From positions 992,001-1,056,000 of the forward strand of contig NZ_JADBDT010000001.1 of assembly GCF_014873485.1 (NCBI RefSeq): a stretch of DNA of 64,000 nt, written 5' to 3'. This document shows, one piece after another, positions 10,359 through 19,305 of the stretch. Source of the DNA: Sphingopyxis sp. OAS728 (lineage in GTDB: Bacteria; Pseudomonadota; Alphaproteobacteria; Sphingomonadales; Sphingomonadaceae). A program made the translations under genes and the position numbers. The notes below the pieces were generated by a model. That model was not told the origin of the DNA, did no database searches, and saw nothing but the letters and a program-made list of their open reading frames with translations. The number at the start of each line of letters is the position of its first letter. Positions within the stretch are counted from its first letter, which is position 1.

Positions 10359-11226
10359 CCCGGTCCATCGCAGCCAGCTGATCGGTCGACCAGAGCTGGT
10401 AGACTTGTTTGTAGTGCAAGGTCGCGGCCAGCGGCTCGATCGCGATCAACCGGCTGCTGATGGCGGCGGCGGCACCCGGCCGGCCGGTCGCCATTTCCAG
10501 CATGCACAGGTCATGCGCCGCAACGATATCGTCCGGGCTCTCTTCCAGCGCCGCGATCAATTTCGGGCGGCGTGCGGTCCAGTCTCCGAACAGCGGAGGC
10601 AGACCGATCAGCGCGGTGCGCGCATGCGGCTGCGCGGGGTCGATCGCCAACGCATGCGCAGCGGCGCCCTCGCATTCGCGGACGAGGTCGGCACACAGGT
10701 CGAGGTCGGCATATTCGGCGCCGTTCCGCAGGATCAGCGCAAGCATCCCGTGCACGTCGGCGCGCGACGGCGTCGCGGCAGCCGCAGCCCGCAACTGGGA
10801 CAGCGCGGCCTGATCGACGAACGGCGCGCCCAGCTTCCAGCTCTGCCAGCCGGCATCGATCGCGTGTGAAACAAGTTCGCCGTCGTCGGCAATCAGCAGC
10901 GCATAGCCCGCTCCAGGAACCGTCTCGACGCGCAAGGCATCGCCCGCCGCCGCGCCCAACGCCCGGCGAAGCCCCGCGATCGCCCGGTTCAGGCTGTCGT
11001 CCCCGACGATCGTGCCCTTCCAGCATCGCGCGAGCAGGTCGTCGCGCGCGACCAGGCGGCCGGGCGCCTCGGCCATCGCGACCAGCACCTGCATCATGCG
11101 GGGCTCGACGACCGCCTTGCCCCCTGCCCCCCGGATGCTTCGCATCGACGGGCTGATCGTCGCGCCGCCCAGCGAGAAGTCGGGGCGCGGCGCCAGATTG
11201 TTCGGATCAAGCGGCTCCGTCGACAC
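10351..11226 (-). CDS. OmpR-type winged-helix transcriptional regulator, N-terminal part (frameshifted)
   Basis: 291 residues from GTG 11226, which has GGAAGGGG at suitable spacing; TTG 11244 is possible but poorer. Residues about 15-105 form an OmpR/PhoB-type winged helix of the CadC class, without a receiver domain: VVEPRMMQVLVAMAEAPG, then DDLLARCW and the recognition region DDSLNRAIAGLRRAL. The rest is a helical TPR-like region. The frame stops at TGA 10351 in the middle of a helix, and the matching continuation is in the +1 frame downstream. Proteins of this type are usually about 480-500 residues, the sum of the two parts. It is divergent from the lactonase-like lipoprotein gene. Confidence 0.75.
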   Translation of the reverse strand: MSTEPLDPNNLAPRPDFSLGGATISPSMRSIRGAGGKAVVEPRMMQVLVAMAEAPGRLVARDDLLARCWKGTIVGDDSLNRAIAGLRRALGAAAGDALRVETVPGAGYALLIADDGELVSHAIDAGWQSWKLGAPFVDQAALSQLRAAAAATPSRADVHGMLALILRNGAEYADLDLCADLVRECEGAAAHALAIDPAQPHARTALIGLPPLFGDWTARRPKLIAALEESPDDIVAAHDLCMLEMATGRPGAAAAISSRLIAIEPLAATLHYKQVYQLWSTDQLAAMDRVE

Positions 11227-11325
11227 GCCGTCAGCCCCTTCCAATCGTCATGGAATCATCGGTTCTCCATCATGGCCCTGCCTGTGCCCTCCTGACAAGA
11301 TGCGGGAAAGCCGACGGGGTGATTT

Positions 11326-12747
11326 ATGCAAGGACATTCGATCTCGAAGACAAGCGCTCTAACGCTGATCTTGCTCATGTCGTCCTGCGGCGGCGACTCG
11401 TCGTCAGGCGGCGGCAGCGCAGTCGTGGTGCCGCCGCCGGCACCGGCCCCCACGCCGCCACCGCCGCCTCCGCCAGCCGCAACCTATGTCGGTGCGGTCT
11501 ATGCCGGTACGAACAATAACGGCCCCGGCGGCAATTGGGTGGTCGGCTTCGGTCGCCGCGCCGACGGAACGCTCGTTCCTCTCGATCTCTACGAAACCGG
11601 CGGCGTCGGCCGCGCGAGTTCCTCCTCAACGCCGCCGCGGCTCAATTCGCTGATCGCCGAGGATTCGATCATCGCGGTGAACGATCGCTTCCTGCTCGTC
11701 GTCAACGCCGGGTCGAACGACGTCACAAGCTTTCGTATCAACAGCGATTACAGCCTGTCGCGTGTCGACGTCGAACCGAGCGGCGGCACCGCCCCGATCA
11801 GCCTCGCCCATCGCAATGGCGTCGTCTATGTCGCCAACGCCGATGAAGACGGTAGCTTTACCGCGCCACCGAACCAGAGCGGCAATATCACCGCGATGAC
11901 GATCGATCCCGCGACCGGCGCGCTAACCCGTATCGCGGGCTTTTCGCTCAGCCTGCGCGGCCGCCCTTCGGACCTGGAGGCGACGCCCGACGGCAGCTGG
12001 CTTCTCGTCTCTTCGCTTAACGCGGCTTCACCACAGCTTCCGCAGCCGACCGCCGCCGAAATATCGAGCTTCCGGCTTCAGGGCGATGGCACCCTCGCCG
12101 CAGCGCCGGCGGGCACGGGGATGTCGACGCAGATCGGCAATGCTGCGGGCCGCAACCTGCCCAACGCGATCGGGATCGAGACATGGGCCACGGGCGGACG
12201 CCAGTTCGCCATCGCCGCCGAAGCGCGAACGGTGTCGTCGACGGGGGTTCCCTCGGCAACCTTCGCGACGGTGCAGACGGCTTCGGTCTCGACCTGGGAA
12301 ATCGCCGCCGACGGCAGTTTCCTTCCGCGCTCGCAGGACTTCATGCTCGGCCCGACGATGACTTCGGGACCTCTCCAGGCCGGTTTCCTTGTCTATTCGC
12401 CGATTTACTCGACCTTCTGGGTCAACACCACTGCGGGCGCAACAATATCGGGCTATGGGCTGAACGCCGACGGCAGCATTTCGGTCAATAGCGTCAACGG
12501 CATCGTCGCCAGAGGCATCGCGGTCGATCCCGCCGCCGCCAGTCCGCTCGCGAATGCCGATGGATTTTCCGACATGGCGATCAGCGCCGACGGCCGCTGG
12601 CTCTACCAGCTCGTCGGGCTCAAGGGCCGCGTCGACGTCTATGAGATCGACACGTTGGTCGCGACGAATATCGCGCGCCGCCAGCAGGCCACGACCGGCC
12701 TCCTCCCGATGGACAATCTGCAGGGGCTCGTTTCGATCGGCGGTTGA
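11326..12747 (+). CDS. Lactonase-family (YncE-like) beta-propeller lipoprotein
   Basis: A 473-residue protein. The N-terminus ends in a lipobox-like LLMSSC, predicting lipidation at C21. A Gly/Ser- and Pro-rich linker (PPPAPAPTPPPPPPP, about residues 36-50) then spaces a large domain from the membrane. That domain has repeating blade-like segments such as FRINSDYSLSRVDV, MTIDPATGALTRI and FRLQGDGTLAAAP, characteristic of seven-bladed lactonase/YVTN propellers, whose best-known member is 6-phosphogluconolactonase. An exported anchored copy is unlikely to be Pgl itself; a lactone or binding function in the envelope is possible. It is divergent from the split regulator, which may control it. Confidence 0.8.
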   Translation: MQGHSISKTSALTLILLMSSCGGDSSSGGGSAVVVPPPAPAPTPPPPPPPAATYVGAVYAGTNNNGPGGNWVVGFGRRADGTLVPLDLYETGGVGRASSSSTPPRLNSLIAEDSIIAVNDRFLLVVNAGSNDVTSFRINSDYSLSRVDVEPSGGTAPISLAHRNGVVYVANADEDGSFTAPPNQSGNITAMTIDPATGALTRIAGFSLSLRGRPSDLEATPDGSWLLVSSLNAASPQLPQPTAAEISSFRLQGDGTLAAAPAGTGMSTQIGNAAGRNLPNAIGIETWATGGRQFAIAAEARTVSSTGVPSATFATVQTASVSTWEIAADGSFLPRSQDFMLGPTMTSGPLQAGFLVYSPIYSTFWVNTTAGATISGYGLNADGSISVNSVNGIVARGIAVDPAAASPLANADGFSDMAISADGRWLYQLVGLKGRVDVYEIDTLVATNIARRQQATTGLLPMDNLQGLVSIGG

Positions 12748-12801
12748 TCGGCGGATATAGGGCATGGCCTTGCGCCGCGCACCGTCCTACTATGCTGCGC
12801 A

Positions 12802-14295
12802 ATGCGCTTCGTCCGTCCCGCCGCCGCTCTGTTGCTCACCGCATCGCTACCGTTCGCGCTCGCCAGTTGCGGCCTGTTCGGCGAACGCGGCCCGGTGAAA
12901 ATCGCCGCCATCGGCCCCATCAATGCCGCCGCCTCCCCCCTGAATGGCGAATTGTCCGCCGCCAACGCCGCCCTGCTCGACGCGACCTCGCAAGGGCTCG
13001 TCAGCTATGACGGCGAGGGACAGATCGACACCGGCCTTGCTGACCGCTGGACCGTCACCACCGACGGGCGCAGCTATATCTTCCGCCTGCGCGAAGCCAA
13101 ATGGACGAGCGGGCGCAAGGTCACGGCCGAGGATGTCGCCGCGATCCTGCGCTCCTATCTCGCCCCCGCGAGCCGTCACGTCCTGAAAAGCGATTTTCCC
13201 GAGATCGAAACGATCAAGGCGATGACCGACACGGTGATCGAGATCCGCCTTGCGGTGCCGCAACCCGGGATTCTCGAACTTCTCGCCCAGCCGTCGATGG
13301 CGATCGTCAACAAGGGTATGGGCTGGGGACCGATGCGCCCGCGCAAGATCGGCCGCGCGGTGCTGCTCTCGCCCGTTCCCGATCCGCTCGCCGAGGACCC
13401 GGAGGCGGCCGAAGCCGCAGCTAATGATCCTGCCGCCTCGATCGAACTCACCGGCACGACGCCGCAAGGCGCGCTCGCGCGCTTCAAGAATGGCTATGCC
13501 GATGGCGTCATCGGCGGTCGTTTTTCGACCCTGCCCTATTTCGCGGCGTCGAATATCGGTCGCTCGCGCCTTGTCGTCGACCCCGTCCCCGGCCTGTTCG
13601 GCCTCTCCTTCGTCCGCGCCGAGGGTTTCCTCGCGACCGACGCCAATCGCGACGCGCTTGTCCGCGCGATCCGGCGCGAGCGATTGGTCGAGGCGTTCGG
13701 CCTGTCCGAATGGCAGCCGCAGGTCACGCTCCGCCCATCGCTCTACGCGCGCGATAGCGGCCCCGCGCCGCTCGTCCCCGTCTGGGCCGAATATGACGAG
13801 GCTTCGCGGATTGCGCAGGCGAAGCGCGCCGTCGATGCCTGGCGCGGCGCCGGACGCGAAATCGAGCCGCTGCGCATCGCCGTCCCCGACACCCCCGGCG
13901 GCCGCATCCTTTTCGCCTATGTGTCCGCCGATTTCAAAGCGATCGGCGTGCCGAGCCGCCGCGTTCCCATGGCTTCAACCGCCGACCTTCGCCTGATCGA
14001 CGAAGTCGCGCCGAACGACGATGCCCTATGGGCGCTCCGCCGCCTGTCGTGCCGGCGCGATACGCTCTGCAACCGCGAAGCACAGGAACTGATCGACCAA
14101 GCGACGGCCAACATCGATGCCGGCCAGCGCCGCGTGCAGGTGAGCGAGGCCGAGGCGGTTCTTGCCCGCTACGCCCCCTTCATCCCGCTCGCGACGCCGC
14201 TTCGCTGGTCGGTCGCGTCGCAGCGCCTGACGGGCCTCCGCGCCAACGGCCGCGCGCAACACCCATTGAATCATGTGATTGCCTTACCTAACTAA
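12802..14295 (+). CDS. ABC-type peptide/solute-binding lipoprotein (SBP_bac_5 family)
   Basis: A 497-residue protein with signal peptide and lipobox LASC, giving a lipidated C23. The body follows the DppA/OppA fold: LSAANAALLDATSQGLVSY, then GLADRWTVTTDGRSYIFRLR and TAEDVAAILRSY, the standard start of SBP_bac_5 domains. It should be anchored on the periplasmic side of a membrane and bind a peptide-like or opine-like ligand. No permease or ATPase genes are adjacent, so it is an orphan binding protein here and may serve a transporter elsewhere, or have lost the transport role. Confidence 0.85.
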   Translation: MRFVRPAAALLLTASLPFALASCGLFGERGPVKIAAIGPINAAASPLNGELSAANAALLDATSQGLVSYDGEGQIDTGLADRWTVTTDGRSYIFRLREAKWTSGRKVTAEDVAAILRSYLAPASRHVLKSDFPEIETIKAMTDTVIEIRLAVPQPGILELLAQPSMAIVNKGMGWGPMRPRKIGRAVLLSPVPDPLAEDPEAAEAAANDPAASIELTGTTPQGALARFKNGYADGVIGGRFSTLPYFAASNIGRSRLVVDPVPGLFGLSFVRAEGFLATDANRDALVRAIRRERLVEAFGLSEWQPQVTLRPSLYARDSGPAPLVPVWAEYDEASRIAQAKRAVDAWRGAGREIEPLRIAVPDTPGGRILFAYVSADFKAIGVPSRRVPMASTADLRLIDEVAPNDDALWALRRLSCRRDTLCNREAQELIDQATANIDAGQRRVQVSEAEAVLARYAPFIPLATPLRWSVASQRLTGLRANGRAQHPLNHVIALPN

Positions 14296-14337
14296 TACAG
14301 CGGCGCTGCAACTTCGAGCGCTTTTGAAAGGACCCCG

Positions 14338-14757
14338 ATGGCCCCTTCGACGCCCCCCGACGCGATCTTCGACGCGCTGATCTCGAATCGCAACGATCCT
14401 GCTGCGCTGCGCAAGCGCGTCGAGACGCTGGAAATCCTGCTCGAACGCAGCTTCGTCATCCCCGGGATCAACCGCCCGGTCGGCCTCGACGCGATCGTCG
14501 GCCTTGTCCCCGTCGTCGGCGACGTGATCGCCGCGACGATGGGCGCCTACCTCATCTGGGAAGCGCGCAATCTCGGCATGCCGAAGTGGAAGATCTGGCG
14601 CATGGTCGGCAATCTCGGTGTCGACACCGCGCTCGGCGCGATCCCGCTCGTCGGCGATGCGTTCGACCTTTTCTTCCGCTCGAACACGCGCAATCTCAAG
14701 ATCATCAAGAAGCATCTCGACAAGCATCACCCGGGCACGATGATCATCGACCAATAG
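14338..14757 (+). CDS. DUF4112 family protein
   Basis: A 139-residue protein containing the DUF4112 core: LLERSFVIPGINRPVGLDAI, then GLVPVVGDVI, NLGVDTALGAIPLVGDAFD and FRSNTRNLKIIKKHL. The two hydrophobic GxxPxxGD hairpins suggest membrane association. No function is known for the family. It stands alone between the binding lipoprotein (42 bases upstream) and the peptidase gene. Confidence 0.9.
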   Translation: MAPSTPPDAIFDALISNRNDPAALRKRVETLEILLERSFVIPGINRPVGLDAIVGLVPVVGDVIAATMGAYLIWEARNLGMPKWKIWRMVGNLGVDTALGAIPLVGDAFDLFFRSNTRNLKIIKKHLDKHHPGTMIIDQ

Positions 14758-14831
14758 GCGCTTCGTCATCTTCCCTTGGGGTGTCTAATGCTGCTAGCAC
14801 AGCGCCTCCACACCCCAGGGGAGACTATTGA

Positions 14832-16946
14832 ATGATCCGCGCCAGCCTTGCCGCGCTTGCCCTCAGCTGTTCGATCACCGCCGTTGTTGCGGCCGCGCCA
14901 CAAGACAAGGACCCGTACCTCTGGCTCGAGGATATCGAGGGCGCGAAGGCGCTCGACTGGGTCAAAAAGGAAAATGCGGCCACCGACAAGCTGATCACGA
15001 GCCGTCCGGGGTTCGAGGCCGACCGCAAGCGCGCGCGCGAAATCCTCGACGACGATCGCCAGATCGCCGAGCCCGGCGAAGTGATGGGCGACACGATCAC
15101 CAATTTCTGGCGCGACGCGAACAATCCGCGCGGAATCTGGCGCCAGAGCCCGCTCGACGCCTATCTCGCCGGCAAGCCCGTCTGGACGACGCTCATCGAC
15201 GTCGACGCGCTCGGCAAGGCCGAGAAGCAGAGCTGGGTGTGGCACGGCGCCGACTGCCTTGCCCCCGATTACACGCGCTGCCTCGTCTCGGTGAGCCCCG
15301 GCGGTACCGACGCCGACGTGGTGCGCGAATGGGATCGCACAACCAAGAGCTTCGTCGATGGCGGCTTCGCGCTGCCGCAGGCGAAGAGCAGCGTGACATG
15401 GGAAGACGCCGACACCTTGCTCGTCGCGACCGACTATGGCGAAGGCAGCATGACCGCATCGGGCTATCCGCGCGTCGTCAAGCGATGGAAGCGCGGCACC
15501 CCGCTCGCGTCGGCGGTGACGGTGGCCGAGGGCGAACATGAAGATGTCGGGATGAACGTCTTTGCGCTCGTCGACGGCGGCAAGCGCTGGCCGATGATCA
15601 GCCGCGGCAAGACCTTTTACACCACCGATTACCTGATTCGCGGCGTCAGCGGGGACAGCTATCATTCGACGATCATTCCCGACACCGCGAGCGTCCGCGA
15701 CGTGCTGGGCGGCCAGGCCATCGTGTTCCTCAACAAGGATTTCGGCGAGGGTTTCCCGGCCGGCTCGCTGATCTCGCTGTCGCTCGACGACATGTCGGCC
15801 GACCGGCAGGTGCCGATCATCCCGGTCATGGCACCGACGAAGGCGCAGGCGATCGAGGATGTCTCGGCGACCGACAATATCCTGTGGGTCAAGGCGCTCG
15901 ACGATGTTGAGGGCAAGCTCTTCGCGCTGCGCCAGGATCAGCCGAATGGTCGCTGGAGCCAGAAAGAGGTCCCCCTCACCCCCAACGCCACCGTCAACAT
16001 CGCGGGCACGATCGGCAAGCGCGACACGATCTTCGCGAGCGCCGAGACGATGCTGATGCCGCCGACGCTTTACGCCGTGTCCGAAACCGCCGCGCCGCAA
16101 GCGGTGCAGAGCCTGCCCGCGACCTTCGACGCCAAGGACATGAGCGTCGAAAAGCGTTTCGCAACGTCGACGGACGGCACGAAAATCCCCTATTTCATCG
16201 CGCGCAAGAAGGGCACGACCGGTCCTGTCCCCGCGCTCGTCCACGCCTATGGCGGCTTCCGCTCGGCGCAGACGCCGGGTTATCTGACCGGCCAGCCGTA
16301 CCGCGCCGGGCCGCTCGGGCTGTTCTGGGTCGAGGACGGCAACGCCTATGTCCTCGCCAACATTCGCGGCGGCGGCGAATATGGCCCCGCCTGGCACGAT
16401 GCGGCGCTCCGTGAAAAGCGCCAGAACAGCTTCGACGACCTTCACGCAGTCGCCGAGGATCTGGTAAAGACCGGGGTCAGCGCGAAAGGCAAGATCGCGA
16501 TCTCGGGCCGCTCGAACGGCGGCGTCCTCGTCGGCGCGGCGATGACGCAGCGCGCCGACCTTTATGGGGCGGTGATCTCGGGCTCGCCGATCAAGGATAT
16601 GTGGCGCTACGACAAGATGCTCGCGGGCGCCTCGTGGGTTGCCGAATATGGCGATCCCGACGTGCCCGAGGATTGGGCCTTCCTGTCGAAATATTCGCCC
16701 TATCACAACATCCGCAAGGGCGTGAAATACCCGCCGATCTTCCTCTATCTTTCGACCAAGGACGACCGCGTCCACCCCGGTCACGCGCGCAAATTTGCCG
16801 CGCGGCTGATGGAGAATGGCAACCGCGTCTATTATCACGAATATCTGGAGGGCGGCCATTCGGTCGGCGCCGACCATGCCGAGGACGCGGTGCGCGCCGC
16901 GATGCTCCACGGCTTCCTGACGCGTGAACTGGTCGAAAAGAAATAG
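14832..16946 (+). CDS. Prolyl oligopeptidase family serine peptidase (S9), exported
   Basis: A 704-residue protein with a signal peptide (MIRASLAALALSC, cleavage probably after VAAA near residue 21). The N-terminal DPYLWLEDIEGAKALDWV is the family's opening motif. A beta-propeller follows to about residue 430, then the alpha/beta hydrolase domain. The catalytic triad is visible: Ser561 in GRSNGGVL, Asp645 in KDDRVHP and His676 in GGHSVGAD. It cleaves short proline-containing peptides, here probably in the periplasm. Length is normal. No operon partners are evident; the DUF4112 gene is 74 bases upstream. Confidence 0.93.
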   Translation: MIRASLAALALSCSITAVVAAAPQDKDPYLWLEDIEGAKALDWVKKENAATDKLITSRPGFEADRKRAREILDDDRQIAEPGEVMGDTITNFWRDANNPRGIWRQSPLDAYLAGKPVWTTLIDVDALGKAEKQSWVWHGADCLAPDYTRCLVSVSPGGTDADVVREWDRTTKSFVDGGFALPQAKSSVTWEDADTLLVATDYGEGSMTASGYPRVVKRWKRGTPLASAVTVAEGEHEDVGMNVFALVDGGKRWPMISRGKTFYTTDYLIRGVSGDSYHSTIIPDTASVRDVLGGQAIVFLNKDFGEGFPAGSLISLSLDDMSADRQVPIIPVMAPTKAQAIEDVSATDNILWVKALDDVEGKLFALRQDQPNGRWSQKEVPLTPNATVNIAGTIGKRDTIFASAETMLMPPTLYAVSETAAPQAVQSLPATFDAKDMSVEKRFATSTDGTKIPYFIARKKGTTGPVPALVHAYGGFRSAQTPGYLTGQPYRAGPLGLFWVEDGNAYVLANIRGGGEYGPAWHDAALREKRQNSFDDLHAVAEDLVKTGVSAKGKIAISGRSNGGVLVGAAMTQRADLYGAVISGSPIKDMWRYDKMLAGASWVAEYGDPDVPEDWAFLSKYSPYHNIRKGVKYPPIFLYLSTKDDRVHPGHARKFAARLMENGNRVYYHEYLEGGHSVGADHAEDAVRAAMLHGFLTRELVEKK

Positions 16947-16949
16947 GGA

Positions 16950-17459
16950 CTAGAGGCGCTTCGCCATCGGAATATCGTCCTCGACCGTCCCGTCGGCAAG
17001 GACGACCCGCTCGGCGAAGCGCCCTTCCTCTACAAAACCCAGCCGCGCATAAAGGCGGATCGCCGCCTCATTGCCCGAGCGCGATACGAGTTCGAGCCGG
17101 TTCACGCCGGGATGCTCGGCCGCGATCGCATCGAACAGCGCCGCGAAAAGCCGCGACCCGACGCCCCTGCCCTGCGCCAGCGGGGACACCGCGACGGTCA
17201 GGTCGGTCATGACATGCGCAAACTGGCGCGGCTCCATCCGAACGCAATGGACGACGCCAAGGAGCGCGTCGCCGTCGAACGCACCGAGCGCGACGCCGCT
17301 TTGTGCGCGGGTGATCACCGCATCGGCGTAAGCGACCGAAAATTCGTCGGGCTCGCGCGCCAATCCGGACCCCGGCACCGCAGCGACCTGTCGCAGCAGC
17401 GCCAGCACCGCTGCGCCATCGCCGGTCTGGAGCGCCCGGATGTCGATCCCGTCCGTCAT
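16950..17459 (-). CDS. GNAT-family N-acetyltransferase
   Basis: A 169-residue protein from ATG 17459, which overlaps the regA stop by 4 bases (ATGA). The GNAT core is visible: LTVAVSPLAQGRGVGSRLF is motif A with the acetyl-CoA loop QGRGVG, and NEAAIRLYARLGFVEEGR is motif B. Acceptor substrate unknown. It is the last gene of the cyo-surf1-regBA unit, and translational coupling suggests expression with the redox regulators, but a functional tie is not evident. The stop lies only 3 bases from the convergent peptidase gene. Confidence 0.9.
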   Translation of the reverse strand: MTDGIDIRALQTGDGAAVLALLRQVAAVPGSGLAREPDEFSVAYADAVITRAQSGVALGAFDGDALLGVVHCVRMEPRQFAHVMTDLTVAVSPLAQGRGVGSRLFAALFDAIAAEHPGVNRLELVSRSGNEAAIRLYARLGFVEEGRFAERVVLADGTVEDDIPMAKRL

Positions 17460-18001
17460 CGTATCTGCCTCTTCTCCAGCTTCCGCGCCAGCGTCCGCCG
17501 GTGCATGCCGAGCCGGCGCGCGGTCTCGGATATGTTGAAGTCGGTTTCGACCAGCACCTGGTGGATATGCTCCCACTCGACCGTCTTGATCGACGACTGG
17601 CGGTCGCCCACCGGCGTTTCGGCATTGCCGTCGGTGCGGTCGAACGCCGCCTCGATATCATCGGTGTTCGACGGCTTGGCGAGATAATAGGAGGCGCCGA
17701 GCTTGATCGCCTCGACCGCCGTCGCGATGCTCGCGAACCCCGTCAGCACGACGATCCGCATCGCCGCATCGGCGGCGCGGAGCGTCTGCACGCAGGCGAG
17801 CCCCGACGCGCTGCCGAGCTTCAGGTCGACGACCGCATAGCCCGGCCGGAACGCCTGCAAATGCGCGTCCATCTCTTCGGGACCATGCGCGACCCGCACG
17901 TCATAACCGCGCCGCTCGAACGAGCGCTTCAGCGTCCGCGCGAACGCTTCGTCATCCTCGACGATCAGCAATTGCCGCCCATCTTTCTTGGCGTCGGTCA
18001 T
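17456..18001 (-). CDS. regA: Redox response regulator RegA/ActR/PrrA
   Basis: A 181-residue response regulator. The receiver (residues about 10-125) has the acidic pair VEDDE, the phospho-acceptor Asp in VVDLKLG, the Thr in VVLTGFAS and the Lys in YYLAKP. The C-terminal Fis-type helix-turn-helix NISETARRLGMHRRTLARKL is the diagnostic RegA/PrrA/ActR DNA-binding element. In alphaproteobacteria RegA activates or represses genes for respiration, nitrogen and carbon metabolism when the quinone pool is reduced. The proline-rich hinge usually found before the helix-turn-helix is not seen here. It overlaps regB and the GNAT gene by 4 bases each, in a unit with a terminal oxidase. Confidence 0.93.
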   Translation of the reverse strand: MTDAKKDGRQLLIVEDDEAFARTLKRSFERRGYDVRVAHGPEEMDAHLQAFRPGYAVVDLKLGSASGLACVQTLRAADAAMRIVVLTGFASIATAVEAIKLGASYYLAKPSNTDDIEAAFDRTDGNAETPVGDRQSSIKTVEWEHIHQVLVETDFNISETARRLGMHRRTLARKLEKRQIR

Positions 18002-19305
18002 GCTTTCTCTCCGCTCTCGCGCGCAAGCGACGAAATGGGCAGGAAAATCCGCACCAGCGCGCCGCCTTCGTCGCGATTGGACACGCTGGCGCCGCCGCCG
18101 AGCTTGCGCAGCACATTGACGAGCAGAAACAGGCCCAGCCCGCCGCCGGGGCGTCCCTTGGTCGAGCGATAGGGCTGGCCGAAATTCTCCAGCATTTCGG
18201 GGCTGAAGCCCGGTCCGCGATCGGCGATTTCGATCACCAGCATGTCACCGTCGCGCGAGGTCGTAAAGCTCGTCCAGTCGGGCGACACCTCGGCCGCATT
18301 GTCGAGCACATTGCCGATCACCTGGCGCAGCGCGGGGTCCGATACGATCGCGACGTCGGCGCCGAAGCGGTCGTTGAATTCGACCGTGTCCGGCCGGCGC
18401 ACCGCGCGCGTGTGCGACACGATCTCGTTGAACGCCGCGCGCATCGTCGTGAGCTGCGGCGCCTCGCCGCGCGCCTCGCCCGCCGACATCAGGATGCCGC
18501 TGACGATCGCCTTGCAGCGCTGCACCGCGGTGTCCATGTCGGCGAGATCTTCCTGCATCTCGCGATCCTTCGCGAGGCGCGGCGCCGCTTTCCAGTCACC
18601 GATCAGCACCGATAGCGTCGACAACGGTGTCCCGAGTTCGTGTGCCGCGCCTGATGCGAGCAAGCCCATGCGCACGATATGGTCCTCCTCCGCCGCACGC
18701 TGGCGGCTCGCCGCGAGCGCCGCGTCGCTGTCGCGCAGGTTGCGGCTGATCCGCGTCACGAAGGCGACGAGCAGCACCGCGATCAGCAGGAAACAGACGA
18801 AGCTGCCCTGCAGATAAAGCTCCATCGGATCAGCGGCATAGGCGGGCGGCAGCACGAGCGGCGTCGGATCGACGCGCAGCGCCGCGAGCGCCGCCAACGC
18901 CGCGGCGACGATCGCCCACGACGATCGCGGCGTCAGCAGGATCGCGCCGATCACCACCTGCAGCAGGAACAGCGAGGCAAAGGGATTGTCTAGCCCGCCG
19001 CTATGATGGAGCTGCCAGCCGAGCGCGGCTACGTCGAACAGCAGCACTGCGGTCAGCTCGGCATTGGTCACCGCGCGCCCGCGGCGGAGCAACGCGATGC
19101 TCGCGAAGTTGATCGCGATCAGCACCATGATTGCCGCGAGCAGGGGGGCACCCGGAAGCGATATGCCCATCGGCCCGCTGACGATCCCGATCGTCGCCAG
19201 CTGTCCCCCGACCGCAATCCAGCGCAGCTGGATCAGCAGCGTCATGTTGCGGCGCCCGGCGGGGGCCCGGACGGGCGCGGCCGGCAGGATGGTCGGGCTG
19301 GTCAT
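17998..19305 (-). CDS. regB: Redox sensor histidine kinase RegB/ActS/PrrB
   Basis: A 435-residue membrane kinase starting at ATG 19305, one base inside the SURF1 stop. About six hydrophobic segments fill residues 25-190. The quinone-sensing motif GGLDNPF sits in the membrane domain. The H-box is GAAHELGTPLSTL, and the redox cysteine of the family is present just after it in QRCKAIVSGIL. The N-box is IGNVLDNAAEVSP and the ATP-binding G-boxes are DRGPGF and GGGLGLFL. Established RegB biology is autophosphorylation controlled by the ubiquinone pool and cysteine oxidation, with transfer to RegA. Being cotranscribed with a quinol oxidase, it probably monitors the same pool the oxidase drains. Confidence 0.94.
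   Translation of the reverse strand: MTSPTILPAAPVRAPAGRRNMTLLIQLRWIAVGGQLATIGIVSGPMGISLPGAPLLAAIMVLIAINFASIALLRRGRAVTNAELTAVLLFDVAALGWQLHHSGGLDNPFASLFLLQVVIGAILLTPRSSWAIVAAALAALAALRVDPTPLVLPPAYAADPMELYLQGSFVCFLLIAVLLVAFVTRISRNLRDSDAALAASRQRAAEEDHIVRMGLLASGAAHELGTPLSTLSVLIGDWKAAPRLAKDREMQEDLADMDTAVQRCKAIVSGILMSAGEARGEAPQLTTMRAAFNEIVSHTRAVRRPDTVEFNDRFGADVAIVSDPALRQVIGNVLDNAAEVSPDWTSFTTSRDGDMLVIEIADRGPGFSPEMLENFGQPYRSTKGRPGGGLGLFLLVNVLRKLGGGASVSNRDEGGALVRIFLPISSLARESGEKA

Noticed and set aside
14338..14757. DUF4112 gene as part of an ABC transporter with the upstream binding lipoprotein
   Set aside because: It has no ABC permease or ATPase motifs; adjacency alone is not enough.
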